64,000 nucleotides of DNA from Desulfuromonadaceae bacterium (GCA_028687585.1 JAQTZV010000002.1:248001-312000); one strand, 5' to 3'; shown: positions 18,513 through 28,161, numbered from the stretch's first letter. A program made the numbers and translations. Notes: generated by a model not told the origin, from the letters alone.

Positions 18513-21500
18513 TTCCATTCTTGAAAACAACCCCCTCTGGTACCGCGAAGCGATAATTTACCAGGTTCACATCAAGGCGTTCGCTGATTCCAGCGCTGAC
18601 GGCACCGGTGATTTCCTCGGCCTGATCAGCAAGCTTGACTACCTGCAGCAGCTCGGCGTTACGGCGCTCTGGCTGCTCCCGTTCTATCCATCTCCACAGC
18701 GGGACGACGGTTATGATATCGCCGACTACTATGACGTCAACCCTATCTACAGTTCTCTGCGCGAGTTCAAGCAACTGTTAAGCAAAGCACACAGTTGCGG
18801 CATCCGGGTCATCACCGAACTGGTGCTTAACCATACCTCTGATCAGCATCCCTGGTTTCAGCGTGCCCGCAACGCAAAGCCGGGATCACCCCATCGCGAT
18901 TTCTACGTATGGAGCGATACGCCGGAAAAGTACCATGACGCACGCATTATCTTTCAGGACTTTGAAACATCCAACTGGACCTGGGATCCTGTGGCAAAAG
19001 CATATTACTGGCACCGTTTCTATTCACATCAGCCGGATCTCAACTTTGACAACCCCAGAGTGCAGGCCGAAATGTTGAAGGTGATCGACTTCTGGATGCA
19101 GATGGGAGTTGACGGGGTTCGTCTCGATGCGGTTCCCTATCTGTTTGAGCGGGAAGGAACCAATTGTGAAAATCTTCCCGAAACCCATACTTTTCTGAAA
19201 AAATTGCGTGCCCATCTGGACAGCAAGTTTAAAAATCGCCTGCTGCTGTCAGAGGCGAACCAATGGCCGGAAGACGCCGCCGCCTATTTTGGTGACGGCG
19301 ACGAAAGCAACATGGCTTTTCATTTTCCCCTTATGCCGCGCATGTTCATGGCTATCGAGATGGAAGACCGCTTCCCGATTGTCGATATTCTCGATCAGAC
19401 TCCGGCCATTCCCGATGGCTGTCAATGGGCAATATTCCTGCGCAATCATGACGAGTTGACCCTGGAGATGGTAACCGATGAGGAACGGGACTACATGTAC
19501 CGCGCCTATGCTTCTGATCCCAGGGCACGCATCAATCTCGGCATCCGCCGCCGCCTGGCTCCCCTGATGGGGAACAATCGCCGCAAGATCGAGCTTATGA
19601 ATGTGCTGCTCTTCTCCTTGCCTGGCACTCCGATTATTTATTACGGTGATGAAATCGGCATGGGTGACAACTACTATCTGGGCGACCGCAACGGAGTCCG
19701 AACTCCCATGCAGTGGAATCAGGACCGCAACGCCGGTTTCTCCAAAGCCAGCCCTCATAAGCTGTTTCTGCCGGTCATAATTGAAGCGGAATATCACTAT
19801 GAGTCGATAAATGTAGAGAATCAGGAGCGCAACACATCATCCCTGCTTTGGTGGATGCGGCGCACGATTGCCATGCGCAAGCGTTTCAAGGCGTTCGGCT
19901 GCGGTGCTCTGGAGCTGCTCTCTTCAGATAATCCGAAGGTGTTGACCTTTATCCGCAGCTATCTTGATGAAAAAATTCTGGTGGTCATCAACCTTTCGCG
20001 CTTCTCTCAAACGGTCACCGTTGATCTTTCCCGCTATGCGGGGATGTTTCCTGAAGAAGTGTTCAGCCGCAACCGTTTTCCAATCATCCAGGAGTCGCGC
20101 TATCACTTTACCATGGGACAATATGACTATTTCTGGTTTTCTCTGCGCAGCACAGAAGCTCGGAGTGACACGAGTGACGATGAGTGTCTGAGCCTCTCGC
20201 TGCCAAATGGACACCCGTGGTGGGATGTGGTGAAGGGGAAGACTGGGGAGAGTTTTTGCAGCTTCATTCTGCCTCACTATCTGCAGCGAGTCTTCTGGTT
20301 TTGCGGCAAAGGGCGGGTCATCCGGCAGGTCAGCGTGATTGACAGTTGTCAGATGAAGCAGGATGACCAGCTTTTTCTGCTGACCTTCATCAAGGTGGCT
20401 TATAGCGAGAAGGATGCCGAAACGTATCTGTTGCCACTTGCCTGGATTTCCAATGAACGGCTGCAGACTCTTGCAGACCGGCATCCGCTGGAAATAATCA
20501 CCGCGTTGACTGTTGGAGAGGTTGAAGGATCTCTCTGTGATGCGGTTTACTTTGAGGAGTTTCGCGAACTGCTCTTGAAAACGATACAAGAACGGGCAAA
20601 ATTTGAGGGAGTACAGGGTTCTCATCTGGTCGGCCTGATTCCGGGCGGCGTTGCCAGGAACTTCCCTCCCCGGACAGAGCTGTTTCCCAGCAGGGTTGTC
20701 GCTGTTGTACAGAACAATACCAGTTTTCTGTACGGAGACCGACTGCTGTTCAAGATGTACCGCAAACTTGATGACGGCATCAACCCGGAACCTGAGATGC
20801 TTCAGTTTCTGGCCTCCGGAAAACGATTCCGGAATGTACCTGTCTACGCCGGTAAGATCGAATATCGGCCGACGAAAGAAAAGGTTTTTGATATAGGCGT
20901 GCTGCAATCCTACATTGCCTGTCACGGCGACGCCTGGGGAAATACCCTGACCAGCCTGGCGCAATTTGTTGAATTTCTGCTGTCACACAAGCAAGATCTG
21001 CCAAAACTTCCCGTTGCAATGCCGACACTTCTTGAGGTTGTTGACGGTGGTATTCCTGAACAGTTTCACGATCTTGTGCGTGGATTGCATCTGGAAATGG
21101 CGCTGTTGCTCGGGCGGCGGACCGCTGAGATGCATCGGGCGCTGGCATCCGGTTCACTCGAAAACAGTTGGACCATGGAAGAATTTTCAACCCTCTACCA
21201 GCGATCACTATTTCAATCCATGCGCTCGCTGGTACGGAGAAACTTTCAGCTATTGGCAAAAGCGGTTCACGGTTTGCCCGCTTCAGTTCAAAAGAGAGCC
21301 GGGCGGATACTGGAAGCAGAGAAAGTAATTATCAGCACTCTGCAGAAAATAACCGGCAAGCGTCTTTCCGCTATGAAATCCCGGATTCATGGTGATTTTC
21401 ATCTGGGACAGGCGCTTTTTACCGGCAAAGATTTTGTTTTTATAGATTTTGAGGGTGAACCGGCTCATTCGCTGGGCGAGCGGCGTCTGAAACGCTCTCC

Positions 21501-21843
21501 GCTGCGGGATGTGGTCAGTATGATTCATTCCATTCACTATGCCGCCATGACGACGCTGGCACACCACGCAGCCGGTCATCCTGACGACACGGCTCTTCTG
21601 GAACCGTGGCTTGAGGCCTGGTATGTCTATGTCAGCGGTTCATATCTGAAAGCATACTTGCACACCATGAAAAATTCTCCGCTGATTCCGGCAGACAGGA
21701 AGGAGCTTGAGATCATGCTCCGCTCTTTCCTGATTCAGCGGGTTGTTCACGAGATGGGACATACGTTGATCAGTCATCCGGAGCTGGTTGATCTGCACTT
21801 GCGTGGACTTGAAATGCTGCTGAAGGAAAGCCGCACCGAATAA
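18496..21843 (+). CDS. treS: Trehalose synthase / maltokinase fusion (copy 2)
   Basis: This 1115-aa paralogue of the protein at 10062 has the same two parts. The TreS barrel carries YQVHIKAF, the nucleophile region GVRLDAVPYL, LLSEANQWPED and LRNHDEL. The C-terminal maltokinase carries RIHGDFHLGQ and FIDFEGEP, so both active sites look intact. The barrel is closely similar to copy 1, while the linker and kinase parts are much more diverged. AGGAGA at 18485-18490 precedes ATG 18496. It overlaps the transporter gene and is followed by otsA after 16 bp, so it belongs to an osmotic-stress operon rather than the glgB-glgE operon. Confidence 0.93.
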   Translation: MMRQVDSILENNPLWYREAIIYQVHIKAFADSSADGTGDFLGLISKLDYLQQLGVTALWLLPFYPSPQRDDGYDIADYYDVNPIYSSLREFKQLLSKAHSCGIRVITELVLNHTSDQHPWFQRARNAKPGSPHRDFYVWSDTPEKYHDARIIFQDFETSNWTWDPVAKAYYWHRFYSHQPDLNFDNPRVQAEMLKVIDFWMQMGVDGVRLDAVPYLFEREGTNCENLPETHTFLKKLRAHLDSKFKNRLLLSEANQWPEDAAAYFGDGDESNMAFHFPLMPRMFMAIEMEDRFPIVDILDQTPAIPDGCQWAIFLRNHDELTLEMVTDEERDYMYRAYASDPRARINLGIRRRLAPLMGNNRRKIELMNVLLFSLPGTPIIYYGDEIGMGDNYYLGDRNGVRTPMQWNQDRNAGFSKASPHKLFLPVIIEAEYHYESINVENQERNTSSLLWWMRRTIAMRKRFKAFGCGALELLSSDNPKVLTFIRSYLDEKILVVINLSRFSQTVTVDLSRYAGMFPEEVFSRNRFPIIQESRYHFTMGQYDYFWFSLRSTEARSDTSDDECLSLSLPNGHPWWDVVKGKTGESFCSFILPHYLQRVFWFCGKGRVIRQVSVIDSCQMKQDDQLFLLTFIKVAYSEKDAETYLLPLAWISNERLQTLADRHPLEIITALTVGEVEGSLCDAVYFEEFRELLLKTIQERAKFEGVQGSHLVGLIPGGVARNFPPRTELFPSRVVAVVQNNTSFLYGDRLLFKMYRKLDDGINPEPEMLQFLASGKRFRNVPVYAGKIEYRPTKEKVFDIGVLQSYIACHGDAWGNTLTSLAQFVEFLLSHKQDLPKLPVAMPTLLEVVDGGIPEQFHDLVRGLHLEMALLLGRRTAEMHRALASGSLENSWTMEEFSTLYQRSLFQSMRSLVRRNFQLLAKAVHGLPASVQKRAGRILEAEKVIISTLQKITGKRLSAMKSRIHGDFHLGQALFTGKDFVFIDFEGEPAHSLGERRLKRSPLRDVVSMIHSIHYAAMTTLAHHAAGHPDDTALLEPWLEAWYVYVSGSYLKAYLHTMKNSPLIPADRKELEIMLRSFLIQRVVHEMGHTLISHPELVDLHLRGLEMLLKESRTE

Positions 21844-21859
21844 ACTGAAAGAGGAATAT

Positions 21860-24100
21860 ATGACCGGATTCAGATCACTTAAACTTTCATTACGATTTAT
21901 TATCCCGCTGGTTGTTTCCCTGGGGCTGCTGGCGATTGCCGTGGTGCCGCTGGTGGATAAGCTTAATCTGCGTTGGTTTGTCCGTGATATGGATATGCGC
22001 TCGCAACTGATCGCGAATACTCTGCATGAGCCGCTGGCGGAGTTGATCGGGCAGGGGAACAAGACCAAAATCAACTCTCTTCTGCTGCGAGCTATAAAGG
22101 ATGAACGGTTGCTGGCGCTCGGGTTCTGTAGTGACGAGGGTGCGTTATTGTACCGGACGCCAACATTTCCGAAAAGTATCAGCTGTGAAGAGGTGCCCAG
22201 CGACAGTAAAGCCTCCAGTCGGATACTGCGGCTCCCCGAGGGGGCGGTACACGTCGCCCGTCATCATATTGTTCCGGAAACCGGCGCAAAGGGTGATCTG
22301 ATCCTTGTGCATGACACCAGTTTTATGGAACGGCGCAGTGCTGATACCCGCAAGTATATCATTCTCCTCTTTGTGGTGCTTGGATTGGTAACGTCCCTGA
22401 TAACGGTCTTCGTTGCTCATTTGAGCTGGCACGGATGGATGGAGGGGGTCAGGGCAATGCTCAAGGGGGAAGGTCTTCTCAAGCCGTTCTCGCCGCAGAG
22501 TATCAATTCAGAGTTGCAGCCGCTCGTGGGTGATTTGAAAACGTTGATGCGATCTCTTGATGCAGAGCGGCGTATGGCCGATGACAGCACTATCACCTGG
22601 AGTCCGGATACTCTCCGCAAGCTGCTGCATAAACAGCTGACCGGAGAAAAAATTATCGTTGTCTCCAATCGTGAGCCGTATATTCATAGTAATAATAATG
22701 GCGAGATCGAAGTGCATCGGCCGGCCAGTGGTCTGGTGACTGCTGTTGAACCGGTCATGCGGGCCTGTTCCGGGACCTGGATCGCCCATGGCGGCGGCAG
22801 CGCCGACCGGGAAACGGTCGACGCACATGACCGCGTTATGGTGCCGCCCGACAAACCGGAATACAACCTGAGAAGAATCTGGCTTACAGAAGAAGAGGAG
22901 AAGGGGTATTATTACGGATTTTCCAATGAGGGCTTCTGGCCGCTCTGTCATATAGCCCATGTCCGGCCAGTATTTCGTACCAGTGACTGGGAACAGTATG
23001 TGAAGATCAACCAACGCTTTGCCGATGCCGTGGTCACTGAAGCAGACAGCGACAATCCGGTTGTCCTGGTGCAGGATTATCATTTTGCCCTGTTGCCGGG
23101 TATGATTCGCACGCTTCTCCCCAAAGCCACCATAATCACTTTCTGGCATATTCCCTGGCCAAACCCGGAGTCATTCGGTATTTGCCCTTGGCGTGAAGAG
23201 TTGCTCAAAGGGATGCTGGGAAGTACTATTCTCGGATTTCATACCCCCTACCACTGTAAAAATTTCCTGGAAACGGTGGATCGATACCTGGAGACCCGTA
23301 TTGAGCACGAGTCATCTACCATCTCCCGTCGCGGACAGTTGACCATGGTAGAGAGTTACCCGATTTCGATCCAGTGGCCGCCACCCTGGCATGGTGCGCT
23401 GCCGCCGGTCGAACAGACCCGTGCGGAGATTCTGACAGAACTGGGCCTTCCGGCGGACCAACTGTTAGGTATCGGTATTGACCGGATGGACTATACCAAG
23501 GGGATTCTGGAACGATTCAACGCGGTTGAGCGAATGCTGGAACTGCATCCTGAACTGGTGGGGCGCTTCAGCTTTATCCAGATTGCGGCGCCAAGCCGCT
23601 CGGCGCTGGAGGAATACCAGGCTTTCGAAACGAGGTTGTATGCTCTGGAAAAAAGGATTAATGCCCGTTTTACCCGGGACGGTCGCGCGGCAATCATCCT
23701 CAAGGCCGAGCACCATGAGCCGGACCAGGTGAACCGCTTTTATCGGGCAGCACAGGTCTGTATGGTTACCAGCCTCCATGACGGCATGAACCTGGTGGCC
23801 AAGGAGTATGTGGCCGCCCGGGACGACGAACAGGGGGTGCTGGTGTTAAGTCAGTTTACCGGCGCGGCAAACGAGTTATACGAGGCGTTGGTCGTCAACC
23901 CGTATCATGTGGAGCAGACCGCCGAAGCGCTCTATCAGGGATTAATCATGCCGGAATACGAACAGCAGGAGCGGATGCGCAGCATGCGGGCACAAGTGCG
24001 GGATTTTAATGTATATCGGTGGGCCGGGAGGATGCTCCTAGATGCTGCCCGCGTTCGTCAGAGGGAAAAGCTGGCCGCCAGAATCGGGAGGGTGCCGTGA
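21860..24100 (+). CDS. otsA: Membrane-anchored trehalose-6-phosphate synthase (sensor-like N-terminus + GT20)
   Basis: This is a 746-aa protein with an unusual layout. Residues about 13-34 are TM1, about 35-155 form an extracytoplasmic domain, about 165-190 are TM2, and about 190-245 look like a HAMP-type linker. The GT20 domain starts at about residue 263 (KIIVVSNREPY). Conserved GT20 features include VLVQDYHF, FWHIPWP, GIDRMDYTKG and GMNLVAKEYVA. The enzyme joins a nucleotide-activated glucose and glucose-6-phosphate. Ordinary OtsA is about 450-500 aa and soluble, so the front 250 residues are an addition that could sense envelope or osmotic state. otsB follows with a GTGA overlap. Confidence 0.92.
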   Translation: MTGFRSLKLSLRFIIPLVVSLGLLAIAVVPLVDKLNLRWFVRDMDMRSQLIANTLHEPLAELIGQGNKTKINSLLLRAIKDERLLALGFCSDEGALLYRTPTFPKSISCEEVPSDSKASSRILRLPEGAVHVARHHIVPETGAKGDLILVHDTSFMERRSADTRKYIILLFVVLGLVTSLITVFVAHLSWHGWMEGVRAMLKGEGLLKPFSPQSINSELQPLVGDLKTLMRSLDAERRMADDSTITWSPDTLRKLLHKQLTGEKIIVVSNREPYIHSNNNGEIEVHRPASGLVTAVEPVMRACSGTWIAHGGGSADRETVDAHDRVMVPPDKPEYNLRRIWLTEEEEKGYYYGFSNEGFWPLCHIAHVRPVFRTSDWEQYVKINQRFADAVVTEADSDNPVVLVQDYHFALLPGMIRTLLPKATIITFWHIPWPNPESFGICPWREELLKGMLGSTILGFHTPYHCKNFLETVDRYLETRIEHESSTISRRGQLTMVESYPISIQWPPPWHGALPPVEQTRAEILTELGLPADQLLGIGIDRMDYTKGILERFNAVERMLELHPELVGRFSFIQIAAPSRSALEEYQAFETRLYALEKRINARFTRDGRAAIILKAEHHEPDQVNRFYRAAQVCMVTSLHDGMNLVAKEYVAARDDEQGVLVLSQFTGAANELYEALVVNPYHVEQTAEALYQGLIMPEYEQQERMRSMRAQVRDFNVYRWAGRMLLDAARVRQREKLAARIGRVP

Positions 24101-24894
24101 CAGCATCGTACATATTCAGTCCAAAGGGGCTTTCAGCTCTTGCCCACTTTGTAACACCTGACACTCTGTTCGCATTTGACCTGGACGGCACGTTAGCGCC
24201 GATCGTCGAGGATTATGCTGCTGTGGAGATTTCGGAACCGGTTCGCGCCACATTGGGACGGCTGGTGAAAATTGCGAAAGTTGCGGTGATTACCGGCAGG
24301 TCGCGGCAGGACGCCTTGGCTATTCTCGGATTTGAACCACATGTGCTTGTCGGCAGCCATGGCGCTGAATGGCCGGTGCGGGAAGGACGCTTGAACAGCC
24401 AACAGAGCCAACAGTCAGCGGATTGCCTTATATGGCGAGAAAAACTGTTCAATCTGCTTAGTAACATACCGGGAGTGGAAATAGAGTTTAAGGGAGAATC
24501 GCTTTCTCTCCATTATCGCAAGGCGGACGATGCGGAGGCTACCCTCTTGCTGATTGATGCGGCAATTGATACTCTCATACCGGAACCTCGAAGAATAGGT
24601 GGTAAATACGTTGTCAATCTTGTTCCGATGAAGGCTTTGACAAAGGGAGATGCACTCATTGCCGCTATGGAGATGTTCGAGGCTCAGCGGGCAATTTTTA
24701 TCGGTGATGATGTAACGGACGAAGAGGTCTTCAAGCTGAATAATGCTAATATATTTGGCATACACATCGGGAAGGATGATCAGACTGCGGCTCGGTATTA
24801 TCTGAAAAAACAATCAGCGTTGCTGGGACTTCTCAATTCAATGGTCGGGATTCTGGAGTCATATAAACCTCTTGAGATGGGGGCCCTGCCGTGA
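24097..24894 (+). CDS. otsB: Trehalose-6-phosphate phosphatase
   Basis: This 265-aa HAD-superfamily phosphatase removes phosphate from trehalose-6-phosphate. Motif I is FDLDGT (about residues 27-32), motif II is VITGRS, and the late acidic motif is GDDVTDEEVF. The start was set to GTG 24097, 26 codons inside a longer open frame, because it forms a GTGA overlap with otsA, has GGGAGGG at 24086-24092, and places the DxDxT motif at the usual distance. It overlaps the next antiporter gene in the same way. The product acts directly after OtsA. Confidence 0.93.
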   Translation: MTASYIFSPKGLSALAHFVTPDTLFAFDLDGTLAPIVEDYAAVEISEPVRATLGRLVKIAKVAVITGRSRQDALAILGFEPHVLVGSHGAEWPVREGRLNSQQSQQSADCLIWREKLFNLLSNIPGVEIEFKGESLSLHYRKADDAEATLLLIDAAIDTLIPEPRRIGGKYVVNLVPMKALTKGDALIAAMEMFEAQRAIFIGDDVTDEEVFKLNNANIFGIHIGKDDQTAARYYLKKQSALLGLLNSMVGILESYKPLEMGALP

Positions 24895-26099
24895 CAGAAG
24901 TATCATACGCCTTCATGCTCGCCGGTTTCATTATCCTGACCGGTTTTTTCGGCAACCTGTTTTTTGAGAAGACCAAAATTCCGGACGTTATCGTACTGCT
25001 TGCCATAGGCATTGTCTTTGGCCCGGTGAGCGGACTTGTCAGCCCTGAACGGCTTCAGCACCTCGCTGAATATGTCGGATCTCTGGCATTGCTGGTCATT
25101 CTCTTCGAAGGGGGGATGGATCTGGATCTGGACAAACTGCTGAGTGAGTTCGGCTCTGCCGCACTTCTGGTACTGCTCTCTTTTCTTCTGACGGCGGGAA
25201 GCATCGGCGCCTATCTCCATCACGTTCTTGGTTGGGAAATCCCGCTAAGCCTTATGCTGGGAGCGATTCTTGGCTGCAGCAGCGCTGCCATCGTCATACC
25301 GATCATCAATCGGCTGAACGTCTCTGAGGAAATTAAAACAACTCTCTCCGTTGAATCGGCACTTAGTGACGTGCTGGCCGTAGTCATAACGGTTTCACTC
25401 GTTGGTGCCATTCAGATCGGGCAGAAAGATCCCACTGCTCCGTTCAAGGCGGTGGTCGGTTCCTTTTCAACGGCTATCGTAATCGGCTTTGTTGTCGGTT
25501 TGGTATGGATGAAAGTGCTCGATGTCATGCGCGGGAAGAAACTGGCGTATATGCTTACCCTCGCAGCGATTCTTATCGCTTTTGGCGGCGTCAGACTCCT
25601 TGGCGGGAGCGGTTCCATTGCGGTGCTGGTGATCGGTCTTGTGCTGGGTAATGCCGAATCATTTACAAAATTTTTGAAAATAAAGGAACCTTTGCAGGTT
25701 GATCAGAGCATTCGTTTCCTGCATGAGGAGATCACTTTCTTCATTCGAACGTTCTTCTTTGTCTACCTTGGTATGATATTCTCTTTTAAAGAATTAAATA
25801 CTGAATTCATGACGCTGTGTGGTGTTATGGTGCTGATTATTCTCCTGATGCGCATTATCTCTACCGAGATAACGGTGAAAATCTATCCGGAAAAGAAACC
25901 TGATAATTTGCTTATTAAATTGATGATGCCGCGCGGGCTTGCTTCTGCCGTTCTTGCAACGCTGCCGGTTGCTGCAGGTGTTGCCGGGACGGAAGGTTTT
26001 GTCACTATAACGTTCGGCGTCATTATTGTGACTAATATCCTGCTCACCATCGGCATGTTTTTTCTCGGGTTGGGAAACAGCGAGGGGGTGGTCACATGA
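24891..26099 (+). CDS. CPA-type cation/proton antiporter
   Basis: This 402-aa protein has about 11-12 membrane segments and the monovalent cation:proton antiporter fold. Typical elements are the first-helix stretch FFGNLFFEKTKIPDVIVLLAIG, LLVILFEGGMDLD and GCSSAAIVIPII. It lacks the C-terminal TrkA-N/TrkA-C domains of KefB/C. GTG 24891 overlaps the otsB stop, so it belongs to the trehalose operon. Na+/H+ or K+/H+ exchange is likely, but the ion is not determinable from sequence. Confidence 0.85.
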   Translation: MTEVSYAFMLAGFIILTGFFGNLFFEKTKIPDVIVLLAIGIVFGPVSGLVSPERLQHLAEYVGSLALLVILFEGGMDLDLDKLLSEFGSAALLVLLSFLLTAGSIGAYLHHVLGWEIPLSLMLGAILGCSSAAIVIPIINRLNVSEEIKTTLSVESALSDVLAVVITVSLVGAIQIGQKDPTAPFKAVVGSFSTAIVIGFVVGLVWMKVLDVMRGKKLAYMLTLAAILIAFGGVRLLGGSGSIAVLVIGLVLGNAESFTKFLKIKEPLQVDQSIRFLHEEITFFIRTFFFVYLGMIFSFKELNTEFMTLCGVMVLIILLMRIISTEITVKIYPEKKPDNLLIKLMMPRGLASAVLATLPVAAGVAGTEGFVTITFGVIIVTNILLTIGMFFLGLGNSEGVVT

Positions 26100-26932
26100 T
26101 TAAAGTTAATTTCTTTTTTGCCCTTTCATTACTGAGTACCGCACTGGTTGGCTACATTGACCACGTGACAGGTGCCCATATTTCAATGATGATATTTTAT
26201 GCCGTGCCGATTCTTCTCGCCTCCAGATACTGCGGCAAGGTTGAAGGGTTTATCATTGCAGTCTGCGCAGGCGGCAGCTGGTTTGTCGTTAATTTGTTTT
26301 ACAAGCTTCCTGAAAGCAGCGAAGCCATACTCTCGTGGAATGCCTTAACTCGCTTCGGTATTTTTGTGTTGATCTCCTATACGGTCTCGTTGCAGGCGAA
26401 ACTCAGAAGTGCGCTTGAGAGGGAAATATTGAGGGCGGACACCGATCCGCTTACCGGTCTCTTGAACAAGGGGGCTTTTCGCGATCGGGTTGAAGATGAA
26501 ATGAATCGGGCACGCCGCTATAATCATCCTCTGACACTGGCGTTCGTCGATCTCGATAATTTTAAGCAGGTCAACGATACAGAGGGGCATGCCCGAGGTG
26601 ACAGGCTTTTACAGCTCGTCAGCGAGACAATTGTGAATACCATACGGGAAACCGACGTCGCCGGTCGTGTCGGGGGGGATGAATTTACCATCTGTTTTCC
26701 TGAAACCGGAGAGGAACAGGCGCGTAACGCAATAGCCAATCTTGTCGGGGCGCTCGATATCATGACCAGTCAATCCGGGTGGCAGATCACTGCAAGTATT
26801 GGTGTTGTTACCTGTCTGGAGGTCCGTGACACCTATGATTCTTTGCTCGGGAAAGCTGACCGGTTGATGTATGTTGCTAAGGAAAAAGGAAAAAATGGCG
26901 CCGAATTTGAAACAATCGACGAAGGCAGGTAG
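26096..26932 (+). CDS. Membrane diguanylate cyclase (GGDEF)
   Basis: This 278-aa protein has three or four N-terminal hydrophobic helices (about residues 5-100), a short coiled linker, and a GGDEF domain from about residue 112. The catalytic motif GGDEF is at residues 193-197. The inhibitory-site motif RETD is at 184-187, exactly five residues before it, so product feedback control is likely. It should make cyclic di-GMP from two GTP at the membrane. ATG overlaps the antiporter stop as ATGA. Placement at the end of the trehalose/antiporter operon links c-di-GMP signalling with osmotic response, which is an inference from context. Confidence 0.9.
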   Translation: MIKVNFFFALSLLSTALVGYIDHVTGAHISMMIFYAVPILLASRYCGKVEGFIIAVCAGGSWFVVNLFYKLPESSEAILSWNALTRFGIFVLISYTVSLQAKLRSALEREILRADTDPLTGLLNKGAFRDRVEDEMNRARRYNHPLTLAFVDLDNFKQVNDTEGHARGDRLLQLVSETIVNTIRETDVAGRVGGDEFTICFPETGEEQARNAIANLVGALDIMTSQSGWQITASIGVVTCLEVRDTYDSLLGKADRLMYVAKEKGKNGAEFETIDEGR

Positions 26933-26937
26933 ATACC

Positions 26938-27168
26938 ATGAAACATGAAGTATTGCTAAATATTCAGCAGCAACTGTCGGCCATCATCTGTCGGTTGGAT
27001 AAAATTGAGAACAAGATCGACAGAATTAGTTTGTATGTACAACTGAAGCAGGAAGAGTGTATGCCCGCGACTGAGATGGACCGGATCAAGGAAGTGCAGG
27101 AAAAACTTTCCGAAGCGCTGGTGCGGGAACGGGCAAAAGCGGTTGCTGGTATGAACGAAAATTCATAA
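26938..27168 (+). CDS. Small coiled-coil protein, unknown function
   Basis: This 76-aa protein is not recognised. Residues about 5-40 form a heptad-rich helix (LLNIQQQLSAIICRLDKIEN) and residues about 45-68 a second charged helix. No membrane segment or signal peptide is visible. It begins 5 bp after the GGDEF stop with GGCAGGTAG upstream, so it is probably the last gene of that operon. It might be a partner or oligomerisation factor for the cyclase, without direct evidence. Confidence 0.6.
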   Translation: MKHEVLLNIQQQLSAIICRLDKIENKIDRISLYVQLKQEECMPATEMDRIKEVQEKLSEALVRERAKAVAGMNENS

Positions 27169-27228
27169 CTTTAATAATCGGATAATTCCGCCAACATAAT
27201 TTATGCAGGTTACAGGTGGAGATGCGGT

Positions 27229-28149
27229 ATGCGTGCGCTCACAGAATGGCTCCAGAAAACTACCGGTATACCGGCAGATCTCTACGGGAATCTATTAACA
27301 TCCCTCGCGTACATCCTGGTGCTTTGGTTATTGCGCCGTCTTATATTAAATGGAGTGTGGCGTCGTACCGAAGATTCCCGAACTCGTTATCAGTGGCAGA
27401 AGATCTCCAATTATGTGACCTTTGTTATTGCCAGTTTGCTGATTGGCCGAATTTGGCTGAAGGAGTTCCAGTCAGTCGCCACCTTTCTCGGCCTCGTGTC
27501 TGCCGGCCTCGCCTTTGCCATGAAAGACCCGTTGGTGAATGTGGCTGGATGGTTCTTTATCCTCTGGCGCCGACCCTTCGATGTTGGAGACCGTATTCAG
27601 ATTGGCGGGCATGCGGGGGACGTAATCGACCTGCGAGTGTTTCAGTTTACCGTCATGGAAATTGGTAATTGGGTCCAGGCAGATCAGAGTACCGGAAGAA
27701 TAGTACATATACCGAACGGAAGGGTATTTATTGAACCTCAGATAAACTACTCCAAGGGGTGGTTTGACTATATCTGGAATGAACTGCCGGTACTTGTGAC
27801 GTTCGAAAGCAACTGGCAAAAAGCAAAGGTGATTCTACAGCAGATTGCCACAGCCCACTCTGCACATCTGACACCCTATGCAGAGCGAAAACTGGAGGAA
27901 TCTTCCCGCGAGTTCATTATTATCTCACCTCAACTTGACGCGACGGTGTACACCTCCGTACAGGATAGCGGAATCCTCCTGACGGTGCGCCATCTCTGCG
28001 AACCACGCCACCGGCGTGACAGTTCCCAGGAAATTTGGGAGTCTATTCTGGAAGAGTTTGCCGCATGCCAAGATATTGATTTTGCCTATCCGACCACCAG
28101 ATACTACAATAATATACACGAAGGTAAACAGGGTTCTGACACGGCATAA
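27229..28149 (+). CDS. MscS family mechanosensitive channel
   Basis: This 306-aa protein has membrane segments at about residues 20-42 and 60-80 and the pore-lining TM3 (FLGLVSAGLAFAMKDPLVNVAG, about 84-105). It then has the MscS beta domain with FDVGDRIQIGG and the IPNG element before RVF. The C-terminal alpha/beta cage domain follows. It would open under membrane tension at hypo-osmotic shock and release solutes. AGGTGGA is 8 bp ahead of ATG. It is 60 bp from the preceding small gene and convergent with a K+ channel gene 12 bp downstream. The mscS remnant at 31733 belongs to the same subfamily. Confidence 0.9.
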   Translation: MRALTEWLQKTTGIPADLYGNLLTSLAYILVLWLLRRLILNGVWRRTEDSRTRYQWQKISNYVTFVIASLLIGRIWLKEFQSVATFLGLVSAGLAFAMKDPLVNVAGWFFILWRRPFDVGDRIQIGGHAGDVIDLRVFQFTVMEIGNWVQADQSTGRIVHIPNGRVFIEPQINYSKGWFDYIWNELPVLVTFESNWQKAKVILQQIATAHSAHLTPYAERKLEESSREFIIISPQLDATVYTSVQDSGILLTVRHLCEPRHRRDSSQEIWESILEEFAACQDIDFAYPTTRYYNNIHEGKQGSDTA

Positions 28150-28161
28150 TAGATTTTTACT

